Shown here: in pieces, positions 45,201 to 48,720 of the stretch | Position numbering within the stretch: position 1 is the first letter of the stretch | How the letters are laid out: every line of letters begins with the position of its first letter | Source: Micromussa lordhowensis | Lineage: Eukaryota; Cnidaria; Anthozoa; Scleractinia; Lobophylliidae | Direction: 5' to 3' | NCBI GenBank assembly: GCA_964020085.1 | Contig: OZ026601.1 | Span: 35,393,101 to 35,457,100, forward strand | Length of the DNA: 64,000 nucleotides | Position numbers and translations under genes: made by a program | The notes under the pieces: model-generated | The model's input: the letters and a program-made list of their open reading frames with translations, nothing else | Database searches by the model: none | What the model was told of the DNA's origin: nothing

Positions 45201-47729
45201 TGCCGTCCTCAGTCTGTTCAGTAATAGATCTCAGATGACGTCGAAATGTGGTGCGGTAGCCGAGTGTGTCACTGATTAGTGTTGCTGTTGGTTTTTGTGG
45301 AGGGAGGAGTGTCCGCGGAGAAAAACCCTGTCATCCCTGCTCCCCAGTGATGAAATGTATTGTAGTATTATAATGCCCCTGCTGAAATCTGAATGCACTT
45401 GCCGTCGTCGTTATCGGGCACTTTCCCTTCGAAAAATTGCAGTTAGAATTTCCGAACAAGAAGTACACCCAGAATTTTGGAAAATTTCTTACTGAGGAAT
45501 TTTCGGTTGAATGGTCCGCATTTTGGAAATTCAACAATTCTCGGGGATTCCTGAAACTTTCAAAGGAAGTTTTCATACCGTTTCTCCCTTTCGAAAGGAA
45601 TTTTTGGTTAAATGGAGAGCGCCAATCGTGATTGACCTTGCTGATCCTGATTAAATGGAGATGACGAACGGGAAACGACTGTATCCATACTTATTTTGCT
45701 ATAATTCATTTGCAACTGTGTCCTGTCGTTCCAAATGCTTTTGTTTTCGTCTCCAGGCGTACACAACAGGAAATAAGAAATGGTTCACTGGCGCTGATGG
45801 ATACAAGTGGCTCAGAGAGGATCTGCGCATGCTTAAGAATGTACGTCATGGTTTAATCTAGTCGTCTGGTCTTTTCTCCTTGAGCGTTTTCCGGACGATA
45901 AAATGTTTCCTACAATAATGTGGTGAATCTCACACTTGAGTTTATCGATGATTTCATTGATATCAATTCAAGTTTGTCTCTTAAATTGTACTTAAATTCG
46001 TTGGTGTATCATCGCAACATCTTCGGGTCTTCCTCGAAAGTCTTCGGCAATCTTCGGAAATCTTTGGGCATCTTCGGAAATTCTCGGAAAATGTTCGGGA
46101 GCGTTCGTCCTGCCTTCGGAACAGTTTTAAAATTTCTTCGGAAATCTTCGGGAAGTCATCAAAAACGCCGTCATCAGCATGTCTATATACATGATAAAAA
46201 AAACATTACACGGCGGCTTGAAGATATGAATTTTATTTTCTCGTGGCAAAAAACAATACTTTACTCACTCTGCGCTCGTTCGTAAAATATTGTTTTGCCA
46301 CTCGAAAATAAAATTCATATCTTCGCGCCCCCGTGTAATATCCTCAATTTATTTCAGGGCTATCAATCTGTTTTCTTGAAATTCTGCCCAGATACTGATC
46401 TCTAATTTTCTTGCAGATTGAATACGTGGCAGAGCCCAGTCAATTAGAATTTCTCCGTTTGCTAAGTGACCGCGCCAGGCAGAGAATTAAGTATAACTGC
46501 AAAGACTCAGTGGCCTGGGGCGATAAGAACAACGGGTTATCCAAGTCCATTAAAATCAAGGCTGACAATGGAGTTGAAATGCACGCCGAGTCTTCAAACA
46601 AATTTAAACCCAAGCTCATCTTAGATGGCTGTTCGGTGAGCATATATTATTGAATGTCTTGAATTGGCGTTATGTAATATTATGAGCATTACATATGAAT
46701 GAAGGAAAAAAAAAGAAAAACTCAATGCAAAAAATAATTATTTAGTACAGGTAAAAAAAGAGATATCATTATAAAAAATAATCAATGTTAAAAAGGGCTT
46801 CATTTCTACTTCGTAGTTGTCTCTTCATCCAGAGACGCTGCGTACTAAATAACGGATGCGTAGAATATGATGCTGAAGTGACAGGAACCCTAAACAAGTT
46901 GGTTGGCTTTTGTTCCGGTGCAGGGGAGGGGAGTGGTAGCTCTGAGTTCCCCGGGATGTTTGCAAAACAAAGCGGTGCGATCATCCCTGCTTTTACCTAG
47001 AAGTCCTTGAAGAAGTCAGAAAACTTTTTATCAGTCTGTAGGTCACAGTTTGTGATCAATACATGAGGCTTTAATTGTTGCCGCAGCCTAGAGATTGTGC
47101 AGGCGCAGTTTTCGCCATGTGCTTGGTTTGTGAGTTCAGTTTTCCGCCATGTTTTGTTCCCGCCATCGTGGAATACGGCACAATAACTTCGAATCGTTCA
47201 GATGACGCAGAGATTCGACGTTTGTAAGATGTTTTATGAAGTAAATGTTTGTCTACCTGGATGAATACGAGTCATTAGCTCGGCCAAGTGTAGCTGGCCA
47301 CTACACAGTCAAACGACATTCTGATTAATTTTGAGCTCAAACTTTCCAACATCCTTTTTCACGGAAAAACGTATGGTTTACCAGTCCCCAATATACCAAA
47401 TTTTCCTGCTATTTTTGACTGTCTGCCTTAGTCTGTGCTATATAATATATTGGTCCCCGGGTTGTTTACCCAAGGGAAAGACGCGGCGATACAAGACAAA
47501 ATCTTAAAATAATTTACTTAAGAGGAATTACCACTGAAGTAAAGCATGTGTAGTAAATACATCTCTGCTTTGTTAATTGCAGGTAAAAGATGGCAAATGG
47601 CATCACACTGTCCTAGAAGTGGACACGCCTAAGCCTTATCGCCTGCCCATCCTCGACGTAGCAGCGTATGACATCGGAGACAGCGGTGAAGAGTTCGGAA
47701 TAGAAATTGAACGTTTGTGTTTCTCTTAG
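1..47729 (+). CDS. Fibrillar procollagen alpha chain, 3' part of gene (61 exons, 5' end missing)
   Basis: Exons are listed separately below; this entry is the whole gene. Fifty-four exons each start with a complete Gly codon, end after a complete Y codon, and are bounded by AG and GT (one GC), so every helix intron is phase 0. They give 331 unbroken Gly-X-Y triplets, close to the roughly 338 of a vertebrate fibrillar helix. Next come a short non-helical segment and a C-propeptide of 226 residues with the COLFI hallmarks ([13 protein letters not shown], a CKDS element, DGC, a terminal LCFS). The helix has no Cys, His or Trp and only about eight GPP triplets. Established knowledge: such chains trimerise in the ER, are cleaved by C-proteinase and form extracellular fibrils. 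Missing here are the signal peptide, N-propeptide and promoter. Which fibrillar clade it belongs to cannot be decided from this window. Confidence 0.96.
116..394 (-). mobile_element. tRNA-derived SINE (family A), intron 1
   Basis: On the minus strand it has an A box (TGGCGCAGTGGTGAGAGC region, 361-382) and a B box (GGTTCGATTCC, 329-339), followed by an unrelated body and an (ATTT)n tail at 116-135. The layout is that of a tRNA-headed SINE, not a tRNA gene. Confidence 0.85.
582..957 (-). mobile_element. tRNA-derived SINE (family B), intron 1
   Basis: Minus-strand A box TAGCTCAGTAGG (936-947) and B box GGTTCAAACC (894-904), then a body of about 300 bp and a simple tail near 582. The body differs from the SINE at 116-394. 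Confidence 0.85.
1062..1115 (+). CDS. Collagen helix exon 2 (54 bp)
   Basis: Reads [18 protein letters not shown] between TTGTCAG and GTGAGT. Contains an RGD tripeptide. Confidence 0.95.
1569..1622 (+). CDS. Collagen helix exon 3 (54 bp)
   Basis: Reads [18 protein letters not shown] between TATTTTAG and GTGAGC. Confidence 0.95.
1838..2141. repeat. Palindromic interspersed element, intron 3 (copy 1)
   Basis: Very similar to 27526-27832. Has inner inverted repeats (TTCAACAAATTG with CAATTTGTTGAA; AGCCGACTCGGCC with GGCCTCGTCGGCT). Confidence 0.75.
2374..2481 (+). CDS. Collagen helix exon 4 (108 bp)
   Basis: Twelve triplets, from [10 protein letters not shown] to GDPGEDGDL, then donor GTATGC. 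The donor and the 20 bases after it recur, slightly changed, in the tandem array of the following intron. Confidence 0.95.
2859..2970. repeat. Long perfect-looking hairpin, intron 4
   Basis: Arms of about 55 bp (GTTATTTGCCGTCC ... GGACGGCAAATAAC) meet at CTTGAGTACTCAAG. It lies directly beside the 88-bp tandem array. Confidence 0.8.
2978..3745 (+). repeat. 88-bp tandem array, about 8.7 copies, intron 4
   Basis: Unit starts TATCTGACCAGTAAAGC. Copies are nearly identical. Copies 4-9 alternate TTACCAG and GACTAG variants, giving a 176-bp higher-order unit. Part of the unit (CTTGGCATGCTCTTGATAAC) matches the exon-4 donor region. Confidence 0.95.
3744..5331. mobile_element. Foldback element with long imperfect arms, intron 4
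   Basis: The left end (GGCCACGGTCGAAAAATCG) and right end are inverted copies. Matching resumes at about 4180-4405 against 5028-5235. The left arm seems split by an unrelated insert (about 3815-4175). No transposase frame was recognised. Confidence 0.7.
5494..5538 (+). CDS. Collagen helix exon 5 (45 bp)
   Basis: Reads [15 protein letters not shown] between CACTTAG and GTATGT. It follows a 3-kb intron made mostly of repeats. Confidence 0.94.
5586..5720 (-). repeat. Retroelement 3'-tail fragment, intron 5
   Basis: Shares TTTATTTAAGTGTC plus AGTATTTAGC-like sequence with 3825-3870. On the minus strand it reads CACTTAAATAAAG and ends in a CTTATCTTATCT simple tail, as truncated LINE ends do. Confidence 0.5.
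5810..5863 (+). CDS. Collagen helix exon 6 (54 bp)
   Basis: Reads [18 protein letters not shown], with acceptor GACGTAG and donor GTGACA. Confidence 0.95.
6333..6377 (+). CDS. Collagen helix exon 7 (45 bp)
   Basis: Reads [15 protein letters not shown], with a weak purine-rich acceptor (AAATAAG) and donor GTAAGA. Confidence 0.92.
6587..6776. repeat. MITE-like inverted repeat, intron 7
   Basis: Arms of about 48 bp start CAACAAGAAAAGTAACGATA and end at the complementary sequence, around an AT-rich loop. Confidence 0.7.
6839..7725. mobile_element. Non-autonomous DNA element, 887 bp, intron 7
   Basis: Terminal inverted repeats GTTTTAAGGGCGGCGCCTACT and AGTAGGCACCGTCCTTAAAAC (two mismatches). 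No coding capacity seen inside and no clear target duplication. Confidence 0.65.
8073..8270 (+). CDS. Collagen helix exon 8 (198 bp, fused)
   Basis: Twenty-two triplets, from [13 protein letters not shown] to GGKGSKGAA, acceptor ACTCAG and donor GTGAGA. It is by far the longest helix exon and is best explained by loss of ancestral introns. An upstream in-frame ATG at 8043 lies in the intron and is not a start. Confidence 0.96.
9103..9421 (+). repeat. Hairpin-bearing repeat family H, copy 1, intron 8
   Basis: Starts ATGGCTAGCTC and contains GACCTCGACTCCGTCTCGGTC between two TTTATGG/CCATAAA arms. Further copies are at 17205-17497 and 24632-25115. Confidence 0.8.
9484..9537 (+). CDS. Collagen helix exon 9 (54 bp)
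   Basis: Reads [18 protein letters not shown] between CCTTCAG and GTTAAA. Confidence 0.95.
10251..10295 (+). CDS. Collagen helix exon 10 (45 bp)
   Basis: Reads [15 protein letters not shown] between TCTTTCAG and GTAAGC. Confidence 0.95.
10402..10455 (+). CDS. Collagen helix exon 11 (54 bp)
   Basis: Reads [18 protein letters not shown] between CGTATAG and GTATGT. The preceding intron is only about 106 bp. Confidence 0.95.
10741..11094. repeat. MITE-like element with GCGGACAC motifs, intron 11
   Basis: Begins AAACCTGCGTTCGGCGGAC and ends GTCCGCTTAATACAGGTTT; inverted ends plus several internal TTAAGCGGACAC copies. Confidence 0.7.
11735..11788 (+). CDS. Collagen helix exon 12 (54 bp)
   Basis: Reads [18 protein letters not shown] between TTAATAG and GTGAGT. 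Confidence 0.95.
12045..12104 (+). repeat. 20-bp tandem repeat, 3 copies, intron 12
   Basis: Unit AGTGTAACACCAGTGCAAAA, one base change in the middle copy. Confidence 0.9.
12262..12387. repeat. Palindromic element close to exon 13 acceptor
   Basis: Arms contain AAAAAGCTGAAATTGCA and TGCAATTTCAGCTTTTT, then TTTGCACTTGTGAG with CTCACTCGTGCAAG. Confidence 0.8.
12418..12471 (+). CDS. Collagen helix exon 13 (54 bp)
   Basis: Reads [18 protein letters not shown] between CTTATAG and GTAAGT. A palindromic element ends about 30 nt before the acceptor. Confidence 0.95.
12588..12641 (+). CDS. Collagen helix exon 14 (54 bp)
   Basis: Reads [18 protein letters not shown] between TACTTAG and GTAAAG. Confidence 0.95.
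13304..13357 (+). CDS. Collagen helix exon 15 (54 bp)
   Basis: Reads [18 protein letters not shown] after a long T-rich tract ending TTTTTCAG; donor GTAATA. Confidence 0.95.
13690..13897. repeat. MITE-like element, intron 15
   Basis: Ends CCCATTCACACAAGCT and TGGTGTGAACGGGCTC are imperfect inverted repeats around an AT-rich centre with AAACATGTTT motifs. Confidence 0.5.
14038..14082 (+). CDS. Collagen helix exon 16 (45 bp)
   Basis: Reads [15 protein letters not shown], with donor GTAGAG. GLQGER is related to the GxOGER integrin motifs of vertebrate collagens. Confidence 0.94.
14615..14668 (+). CDS. Collagen helix exon 17 (54 bp)
   Basis: Reads [18 protein letters not shown] between ATCTCTAG and GTAAGA. 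Confidence 0.95.
14814..14960. repeat. MITE with GGATAACGCTATCC ends, intron 17
   Basis: Arms run GGCCCCAGTTGTTC to GAACAACCCGGGCC and include GCTATCCACCGGATAAAT on both sides. A diverged relative may lie near 8503-8600. Confidence 0.8.
15172..15375 (+). mobile_element. tRNA-derived SINE (family C), intron 17
   Basis: Begins GGCAGCATGGCTGAGTGG (A box) with B box GGTTCCAGTCC at 15223-15233. The Leu/Ser-like head is followed by a body ending near a TTTC tail. Confidence 0.8.
15683..15727 (+). CDS. Collagen helix exon 18 (45 bp)
   Basis: Reads [15 protein letters not shown] between TTCCGTAG and GTAACT. Confidence 0.95.
16170..16223 (+). CDS. Collagen helix exon 19 (54 bp)
   Basis: Reads [18 protein letters not shown] between GTATTTAG and GTATTT. 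Contains a KGE axial salt-bridge motif. Confidence 0.95.
16350..16403 (+). CDS. Collagen helix exon 20 (54 bp)
   Basis: Reads [18 protein letters not shown] between TTTTTCAG and GTCAGA. Confidence 0.95.
16495..16837. repeat. Repeat rich in TTATAAGCCCC, intron 20
   Basis: Several TATAAGCCC motifs at both ends of a 340-bp block in the intron before exon 21. Looks like an interspersed DNA element; ends are not sharply defined. Confidence 0.5.
16868..16921 (+). CDS. Collagen helix exon 21 (54 bp)
   Basis: Reads [18 protein letters not shown] between TTTTACAG and GTTTGT. Confidence 0.95.
16925..17150 (-). repeat. LINE 3'-end fragment, intron 21
   Basis: The minus strand carries CATGACCCGCCTAGAATAGC and GCGGGCATGTTAT, related to 22545-22600, beside a simple CATACATACATA tail. 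Confidence 0.45.
17205..17497 (+). repeat. Repeat family H, copy 2, intron 21
   Basis: Same order of blocks as copy 1, including the CTCGACTCCGTCTCGGT hairpin and the TTGGTCAATAACCCAT end. Confidence 0.8.
17824..17877 (+). CDS. Collagen helix exon 22 (54 bp)
   Basis: Reads [18 protein letters not shown] between ATCTTTAG and GTTAGT. Two triplets carry an extra Gly in the X or Y place (GPG, GGE) but the repeat stays in register. Confidence 0.95.
18454..18507 (+). CDS. Collagen helix exon 23 (54 bp)
   Basis: Reads [18 protein letters not shown]. The acceptor follows a poly-C/CT tract; the donor is GTTAAT. Confidence 0.95.
19098..19715 (+). pseudogene. LINE reverse-transcriptase C-terminal remnant, intron 23
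   Basis: One frame encodes [17 protein letters not shown] and then [14 protein letters not shown] +1 shift near 19240 leads into a frame with [13 protein letters not shown] and [15 protein letters not shown]. These are typical of the end of CR1/Jockey-like LINE RT proteins. The tail is AAATAAATAAATAAAT at about 19697-19715. Truncated at the 5' end and frameshifted, so inactive. Confidence 0.85.
20033..20077 (+). CDS. Collagen helix exon 24 (45 bp)
   Basis: Reads [15 protein letters not shown] between TTTTGTAG and GTACGA. Confidence 0.94.
20152..20277. repeat. MITE-like inverted repeat, intron 24
   Basis: Arms CAGTTAGTTGG plus GCGCAGCGCAAAAA and TTTTTTGCGCTG plus CAACTAACTG around an A-rich loop. 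Confidence 0.75.
20536..20580 (+). CDS. Collagen helix exon 25 (45 bp)
   Basis: Reads [15 protein letters not shown] between CTTTGTAG and GTGAGT. Confidence 0.95.
20664..20717 (+). CDS. Collagen helix exon 26 (54 bp)
   Basis: Reads [18 protein letters not shown] between CTGTCTAG and GTGAGT. Contains GERGD, so GER and RGD overlap. The preceding intron is 83 bp. Confidence 0.95.
21240..21293 (+). CDS. Collagen helix exon 27 (54 bp)
   Basis: Reads [18 protein letters not shown] between CCTTTCAG and GTAAGA. Confidence 0.95.
21356..21545 (+). repeat. Pyrimidine-rich CT tract, intron 27
   Basis: Low-complexity TTCC/TTTC/CTCC sequence that runs up to the exon-28 acceptor. The long open frames on both strands here are composition artefacts. 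Confidence 0.85.
21555..21608 (+). CDS. Collagen helix exon 28 (54 bp)
   Basis: Reads [18 protein letters not shown]. It follows a 190-bp pyrimidine-rich stretch ending GTGATAG; donor GTAAGA. Confidence 0.95.
21658..22009. mobile_element. hAT-like non-autonomous element with target duplication, intron 28
   Basis: Element 21665-22002 starts CAGGAGCCCATTACTAGGAG and ends in its complement. It is flanked by ACACCGT at 21658-21664 and 22003-22009 (a 7-8 bp duplication, since the adjoining C is shared). CAGG ends with about 8 bp duplicated fit the hAT superfamily. Confidence 0.8.
22154..22207 (+). CDS. Collagen helix exon 29 (54 bp)
   Basis: Reads [18 protein letters not shown] between CCTTTCAG and GTAAGT. 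Confidence 0.95.
22400..22626 (+). repeat. LINE 3'-end fragment with TTCTTGTTT repeat, intron 29
   Basis: A (TTTTTCTTG)n stretch at 22420-22465, then GGCATGGCCCGCCCAGATTAG and an (AATA)n tail at 22609-22626. Confidence 0.5.
22916..22969 (+). CDS. Collagen helix exon 30 (54 bp, GC donor)
   Basis: Reads [18 protein letters not shown]. The donor is AAG|GCAAGT, a GC-AG intron with otherwise ideal donor sequence. Using the GT four bases further on would break Gly-X-Y register. Confidence 0.93.
23385..23438 (+). CDS. Collagen helix exon 31 (54 bp)
   Basis: Reads [18 protein letters not shown] between ATTAAAG and GTAAGA. Confidence 0.95.
23650..24075 (-). pseudogene. LINE RT C-terminal remnant, minus strand, intron 31
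   Basis: The minus strand encodes [15 protein letters not shown] and, after interruptions, [18 protein letters not shown] followed by a stop at 23827-23825. This is the usual end of RTE-type or related LINE proteins (GH-x-LR ... DRxxW+xxV-ALC). Sequence to 23650 may be its 3' UTR. Confidence 0.7.
24131..24184 (+). CDS. Collagen helix exon 32 (54 bp)
   Basis: Reads [18 protein letters not shown] between ACGCCAG and GTAAGT. Contains RGD. Confidence 0.95.
24632..25115 (+). repeat. Repeat family H, copy 3, interrupted, intron 32
   Basis: Matches copies 1 and 2 but is split by a 161-bp inverted-repeat element at 24904-25064. Confidence 0.8.
24904..25064. mobile_element. MITE nested in repeat H copy 3
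   Basis: Terminal inverted repeats of about 50 bp (GACCCTTTGCATAAATGGCG and its complement) are nearly perfect. The uninterrupted host sequence CCAATATCCAG is visible in the other copies, which places the insertion at a TA. Confidence 0.85.
25249..25302 (+). CDS. Collagen helix exon 33 (54 bp)
   Basis: Reads [18 protein letters not shown] between GTTCTAG and GTAAGT. Confidence 0.95.
25484..26249. mobile_element. Long-TIR DNA element, family L copy 1, intron 33
   Basis: Ends CAAGAGAATATCAAGG and its complement. Inverted repeats of roughly 120 bp include ATAGGCCTTATAC and TACCCAGTTCTTCCG. Its interior matches the inverted interior of 49145-50205. No transposase recognised. Confidence 0.8.
26438..26491 (+). 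CDS. Collagen helix exon 34 (54 bp)
   Basis: Reads [18 protein letters not shown] between TTATCAG and GTAAAG. Glycine-rich, with GPG and GGS triplets. Confidence 0.95.
27162..28118. repeat. Cluster of abutting palindromic elements, intron 34
   Basis: 27169-27285 and 28004-28118 are two members of one family with AACAATTATTCC/GGAATAATTGTT ends. 27526-27832 matches 1838-2141. 27831-28002 has CGGTATTGGACTGGAACTAGC ends. GAATATTTAACAATTAT at 27162 is inverted at about 27820. Confidence 0.8.
28420..28473 (+). CDS. Collagen helix exon 35 (54 bp)
   Basis: Reads [18 protein letters not shown] between CCTTTCAG and GTAATG. Contains RGD. Confidence 0.95.
28564..28617 (+). CDS. Collagen helix exon 36 (54 bp)
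   Basis: Reads [18 protein letters not shown] between CGTACAG and GTAAGA. The preceding intron is 90 bp. Confidence 0.95.
28655..28892. repeat. MITE-like inverted repeat, intron 36
   Basis: AAATTAGGAAATAATTTAG plus GCGTTTTGTCAAAA is inverted at 28856-28892. Confidence 0.7.
29311..29364 (+). CDS. Collagen helix exon 37 (54 bp)
   Basis: Reads [18 protein letters not shown] between TTTTATAG and GTAATA. Confidence 0.95.
29399..30231. mobile_element. 817-bp inverted-repeat element with 8-bp target duplication, intron 37
   Basis: Element 29407-30223 is flanked by TGAATTGA on both sides (29399-29406 and 30224-30231). Ends read (C/G)GGACGTATACAAAACATGG. Subterminal blocks repeat CCATGGACCACC and CCATGGACC(T/C)GG many times. 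An inner inverted repeat includes GTATTTATTGCTTAC. No transposase frame. Confidence 0.9.
31706..31900. repeat. MITE-like element, intron 37
   Basis: Ends TAGTGTCACCCAACTAGT and ACTAGTTGGGTGATACTA are inverted, with one mismatch. An internal hairpin CTCGAGGACTATT / AATAGTCCTCGAG is present. Confidence 0.8.
31905..32020. repeat. Hairpin element, intron 37
   Basis: Perfect 17-bp arms, ACGGGTCAATAGCCCAT (31931-31947) and its complement (31961-31977). Confidence 0.8.
32090..32143 (+). CDS. Collagen helix exon 38 (54 bp)
   Basis: Reads [18 protein letters not shown] between CTCGCTAG and GTATTT. Confidence 0.95.
32625..32678 (+). CDS. Collagen helix exon 39 (54 bp)
   Basis: Reads [18 protein letters not shown] between GACGTTAG and GTGAGT. 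Confidence 0.95.
32770..32823 (+). CDS. Collagen helix exon 40 (54 bp)
   Basis: Reads [18 protein letters not shown] between TTGTTCAG and GTGAGA. The preceding intron is 91 bp. Confidence 0.95.
32967..33020 (+). CDS. Collagen helix exon 41 (54 bp)
   Basis: Reads [18 protein letters not shown] between CAATCAG and GTTTGA. Confidence 0.95.
33490..33543 (+). CDS. Collagen helix exon 42 (54 bp)
   Basis: Reads [18 protein letters not shown] between TTGCCTAG and GTAAGT. Confidence 0.95.
33733..33786 (+). CDS. Collagen helix exon 43 (54 bp)
   Basis: Reads [18 protein letters not shown] between CTCTAAG and GTAGGT. Confidence 0.95.
33885..34058 (+). repeat. TGAC and TTGA microsatellite beside exon 44
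   Basis: (ACTG)n at about 33885-33953, then (ATTG)n-like sequence up to the exon-44 acceptor. Confidence 0.9.
34059..34112 (+). CDS. Collagen helix exon 44 (54 bp)
   Basis: Reads [18 protein letters not shown]. Its acceptor comes straight after a TGAC/TTGA microsatellite; donor GTATAC. Confidence 0.95.
34676..34904. repeat. MITE-like inverted repeat, intron 44
   Basis: TTCAACTTGTCGTGCACCAT at the left is inverted as ATGGTGTGCGATAAGTTGAA at the right. Confidence 0.75.
34967..35074 (+). CDS. Collagen helix exon 45 (108 bp)
   Basis: Twelve triplets, from [13 protein letters not shown] to GNDGISGDD, acceptor TACCACAG and donor GTAAGT. A 275-codon open frame on the opposite strand here is an antisense shadow. 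Confidence 0.95.
35441..35494 (+). CDS. Collagen helix exon 46 (54 bp)
   Basis: Reads [18 protein letters not shown] between TTTTCCAG and GTAAGC. Confidence 0.95.
35713..35840 (+). repeat. Tandem repeat of about 45 bp, 3 copies, intron 46
   Basis: Unit begins AGCCTCGCTTTCAGCGGACC; copies are diverged. Confidence 0.8.
36180..36505 (+). repeat. Duplicated 140-bp block, intron 46
   Basis: 36180-36320 and 36363-36505 share GTATGTTTTCTGATAGCTTT and CACCTCGGCGAATTTGACAG with scattered differences. A shorter duplication (GTAGATATATGTCG) lies at 35990-36115. Confidence 0.8.
37938..37991 (+). CDS. Collagen helix exon 47 (54 bp)
   Basis: Reads [18 protein letters not shown] between TTTTCAG and GTAATA. 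Confidence 0.95.
38580..38633 (+). CDS. Collagen helix exon 48 (54 bp)
   Basis: Reads [18 protein letters not shown] between TTTTTAG and GTGACC. The junction with exon 47 makes GQKGER. Confidence 0.95.
38785..38842 (+). repeat. CCG/CCT/CTT trinucleotide microsatellite, intron 48
   Basis: Three consecutive triplet runs. The poly-Pro and poly-Ala frames they open are not genes. Confidence 0.9.
39107..39160 (+). CDS. Collagen helix exon 49 (54 bp)
   Basis: Reads [18 protein letters not shown] between TTATCAG and GTAGTG. Confidence 0.95.
39668..39721 (+). CDS. Collagen helix exon 50 (54 bp)
   Basis: Reads [18 protein letters not shown] between TTCTTTAG and GTAAAA. Confidence 0.95.
39888..40132. 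repeat. MITE-like element, intron 50
   Basis: CCGTAGGAAAAAAGATGGCG (left) is inverted as CGCCATCTTTTTTCCTACGG (right). Confidence 0.8.
40652..40687 (+). CDS. Collagen helix exon 51 (36 bp)
   Basis: Reads [12 protein letters not shown] between TTTTGCAG and GTAAAT. First of four small terminal exons totalling 108 bp. Confidence 0.93.
40952..40969 (+). CDS. Collagen helix exon 52 (18-bp microexon)
   Basis: Reads GDRGMQ between TTCCTTAG and GTATTT. Too short to be called alone. Support is the phase-0 Gly-X-Y register, the clean splice signals, and the 36+18 sum that restores a 54-bp unit with exon 51. Confidence 0.85.
41713..41730 (+). CDS. Collagen helix exon 53 (18-bp microexon)
   Basis: Reads GEEGLR between a T-rich tract ending ATCTAG and donor GTAGGT. 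With exon 54 it restores a 54-bp unit. Confidence 0.83.
41861..42617 (+). repeat. 382-bp tandem duplication, intron 53
   Basis: Copies begin CTTGGGCGCCTTTGTTGCC at 41861 and 42243. The second has a 30-bp-scale deletion near TCTTTTGG. Each copy has a strong TTTCAG|GG pseudo-acceptor followed by a TGA in frame. Confidence 0.9.
42655..42690 (+). CDS. Collagen helix exon 54 (36 bp, last triplets)
   Basis: Reads [12 protein letters not shown] between TTCACAG and GTGAGT. Its imino-acid-rich end is where a fibrillar helix normally nucleates and stops. Confidence 0.94.
43361..43381 (+). CDS. Exon 55, C-telopeptide (21 bp)
   Basis: Reads VSMGDLV between CCTTTTCAG and GTAAGT, so Gly-X-Y ends here. 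No Lys is present, unlike vertebrate C-telopeptides, which carry a cross-linking Lys. Confidence 0.85.
44045..44068 (+). CDS. Exon 56, acidic linker with possible C-proteinase site (24 bp)
   Basis: Reads VDDEDVDP between ATTAAAG and GTAAGT. Five of eight residues are acidic. Established knowledge: BMP-1/tolloid cuts fibrillar procollagens before Asp, often before DD. Inference: cleavage near the V-V-D-D junction made with exon 55. Confidence 0.83.
44270..44412. repeat. MITE-like element, intron 56
   Basis: ATTATATGGC near the left end and GTCATATAAT near the right end are inverted. Upstream hairpin-rich sequence (GACCGAGCGATAGCGAGGTC) abuts it. Confidence 0.5.
44485..44608 (+). CDS. Exon 57, C-propeptide start (stalk, C1)
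   Basis: Begins [17 protein letters not shown], a heptad-like stretch fitting the coiled-coil stalk, then a PNGT glycosylation sequon and PARTCKDL carrying C1. At the usual place of C2 the chain reads YMSY, so C2 is replaced by Ser. The intron is phase 1 (codon split G|GT). The acceptor follows a run of more than 20 T. Confidence 0.95.
44855..44961 (+). CDS. Exon 58, C-propeptide Ca-binding base (C4, C5)
   Basis: Contains the COLFI signature GSYWIDPN followed by [12 protein letters not shown] and STCLYP. The calcium-site positions of the COL3A1 propeptide appear as D, N, D and D here, so calcium binding looks kept. The position of C3 is Leu. C4 (VRC) and C5 (STC) are present. Confidence 0.96.
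45757..45840 (+). CDS. Exon 59, C-propeptide (84 bp)
   Basis: Reads [16 protein letters not shown] and then [12 protein letters not shown], 28 residues in phase 0, matching the WF(G/T) region of COLFI domains. Acceptor GTCTCCAG, donor GTACGT. Confidence 0.94.
46203..46333. repeat. MITE with ATTACACGG ends, intron 59
   Basis: Arms of about 50 bp (GAAGATATGAATTTTATTTT and its complement) separate COLFI exons 59 and 60. Confidence 0.85.
46417..46635 (+). CDS. Exon 60, C-propeptide petal region (C6, C7)
   Basis: 73 codons, from [17 protein letters not shown] through YNCKDSVAW (C6) to LILDGCS (C7). This corresponds to the COLFI stretch containing the CK(N/D)S element and the DGC element. Acceptor CTTGCAG, donor GTGAGC. 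Confidence 0.96.
47583..47729 (+). CDS. Exon 61, C-propeptide end and stop (C8)
   Basis: Begins [15 protein letters not shown], passes [13 protein letters not shown] (the usual RLPIxDxAxxDxG element) and ends in LCFS, carrying C8, then TAG. Acceptor AATTGCAG. Confidence 0.96.
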   Translation, partial: VKDGKWHHTVLEVDTPKPYRLPILDVAAYDIGDSGEEFGIEIERLCFS

Positions 47730-48005
47730 CAAACACCCTGGGTGCTCCAAACAGCTTAATTTTAAGTTGCGACACAATTGTTTCGTATTCCCTTGGATTA
47801 AATTAAATCATCTTATGTTTCTTAGAACACAGAACAACTTGTTTTGAGAGGATCTCAAGCGAACCATTAAATGGTTCAACATTTTATATTGGTTCTCCAT
47901 AACCCCTCCTTTGTCATTGTTTTTTTTTTATTGTTGTTGTTGTTTATTTGTTTTAATAACCTTTTATCAAAACAAAATCTAGATAGCACTTTTCACTGAA
48001 AAACT

Positions 48006-48111
48006 AATAAATAACATTTGACGATGTAATGCTAGGTCGACATTTTACTGAGGCATCAGCGATGACATATTTATGATTTCAAATTTAGCTGCATTTCTTA
48101 TTGTAAATAAA
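48006..48111 (+). other. Candidate polyadenylation signals of the collagen gene
   Basis: AATAAA occurs at 48006-48011 and 48106-48111, 277 and 377 nt after the stop, in AT-rich sequence. Either could end the transcript; the sequence does not decide. Confidence 0.5.
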
Positions 48112-48470
48112 TATAAAAGTAAAAGTTTCGCAAGTGGACCTAATAATTTCTGCGAAAAAGTTTTGTTTTTGTTTTTGTCATTTGCAGTGCAACATAATGC
48201 TGTAATTACCCAATTTTTTTCTTATCTAAGCAAAAGTAACTGATTGATATTTGATTGAGTTTATTATTTTGTTGTTATTGTTAGTTCAAATGCAGTTAAA
48301 TTCGAAATCGACTGCTATAGTCTCCAGTTTGTTTTGGAGGAATTTGAAAACGGCTTTTTTCACTCCGCAAACGCATCAAATGTAATCACTACGTGGAATA
48401 AAACAAAGATTCAGGTAGAGGTGAAAAAGCTGTGAGAAAGGGCTTCACCATTGCATAACCTAAACCTAGG

Positions 48471-48720
48471 CCGCTTTCCATTCGAGGAAAAATTCTGGTT
48501 TGAATTTCCGGAAATTTTCAGGGATGAATAAAATAGCTTTTTCCGAAATTTCCCGAAAAGGATTTGTCGGAAACTTATTACTAGCAATTTGCAATCCATT
48601 TAGTTTAATTTCCTCCCGGAATTTTCAGATGAATGGTTCGCTTTTCATAAATTGTAAAATAAAGAGTTTCCGGATTTTCTGGAAACGTCTGGGAAGTTTT
48701 GAATGGAAAGCGCCCCCGGT
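48471..48720. repeat. Repeat with CGCTTTCCATTC ends, 3' flank
   Basis: Ends GCCGCTTTCCATTC and GAATGGAAAGCGCC are inverted; many TTCCGGAAATT motifs. Related blocks lie at about 38078-38350 and 45415-45630. Confidence 0.65.
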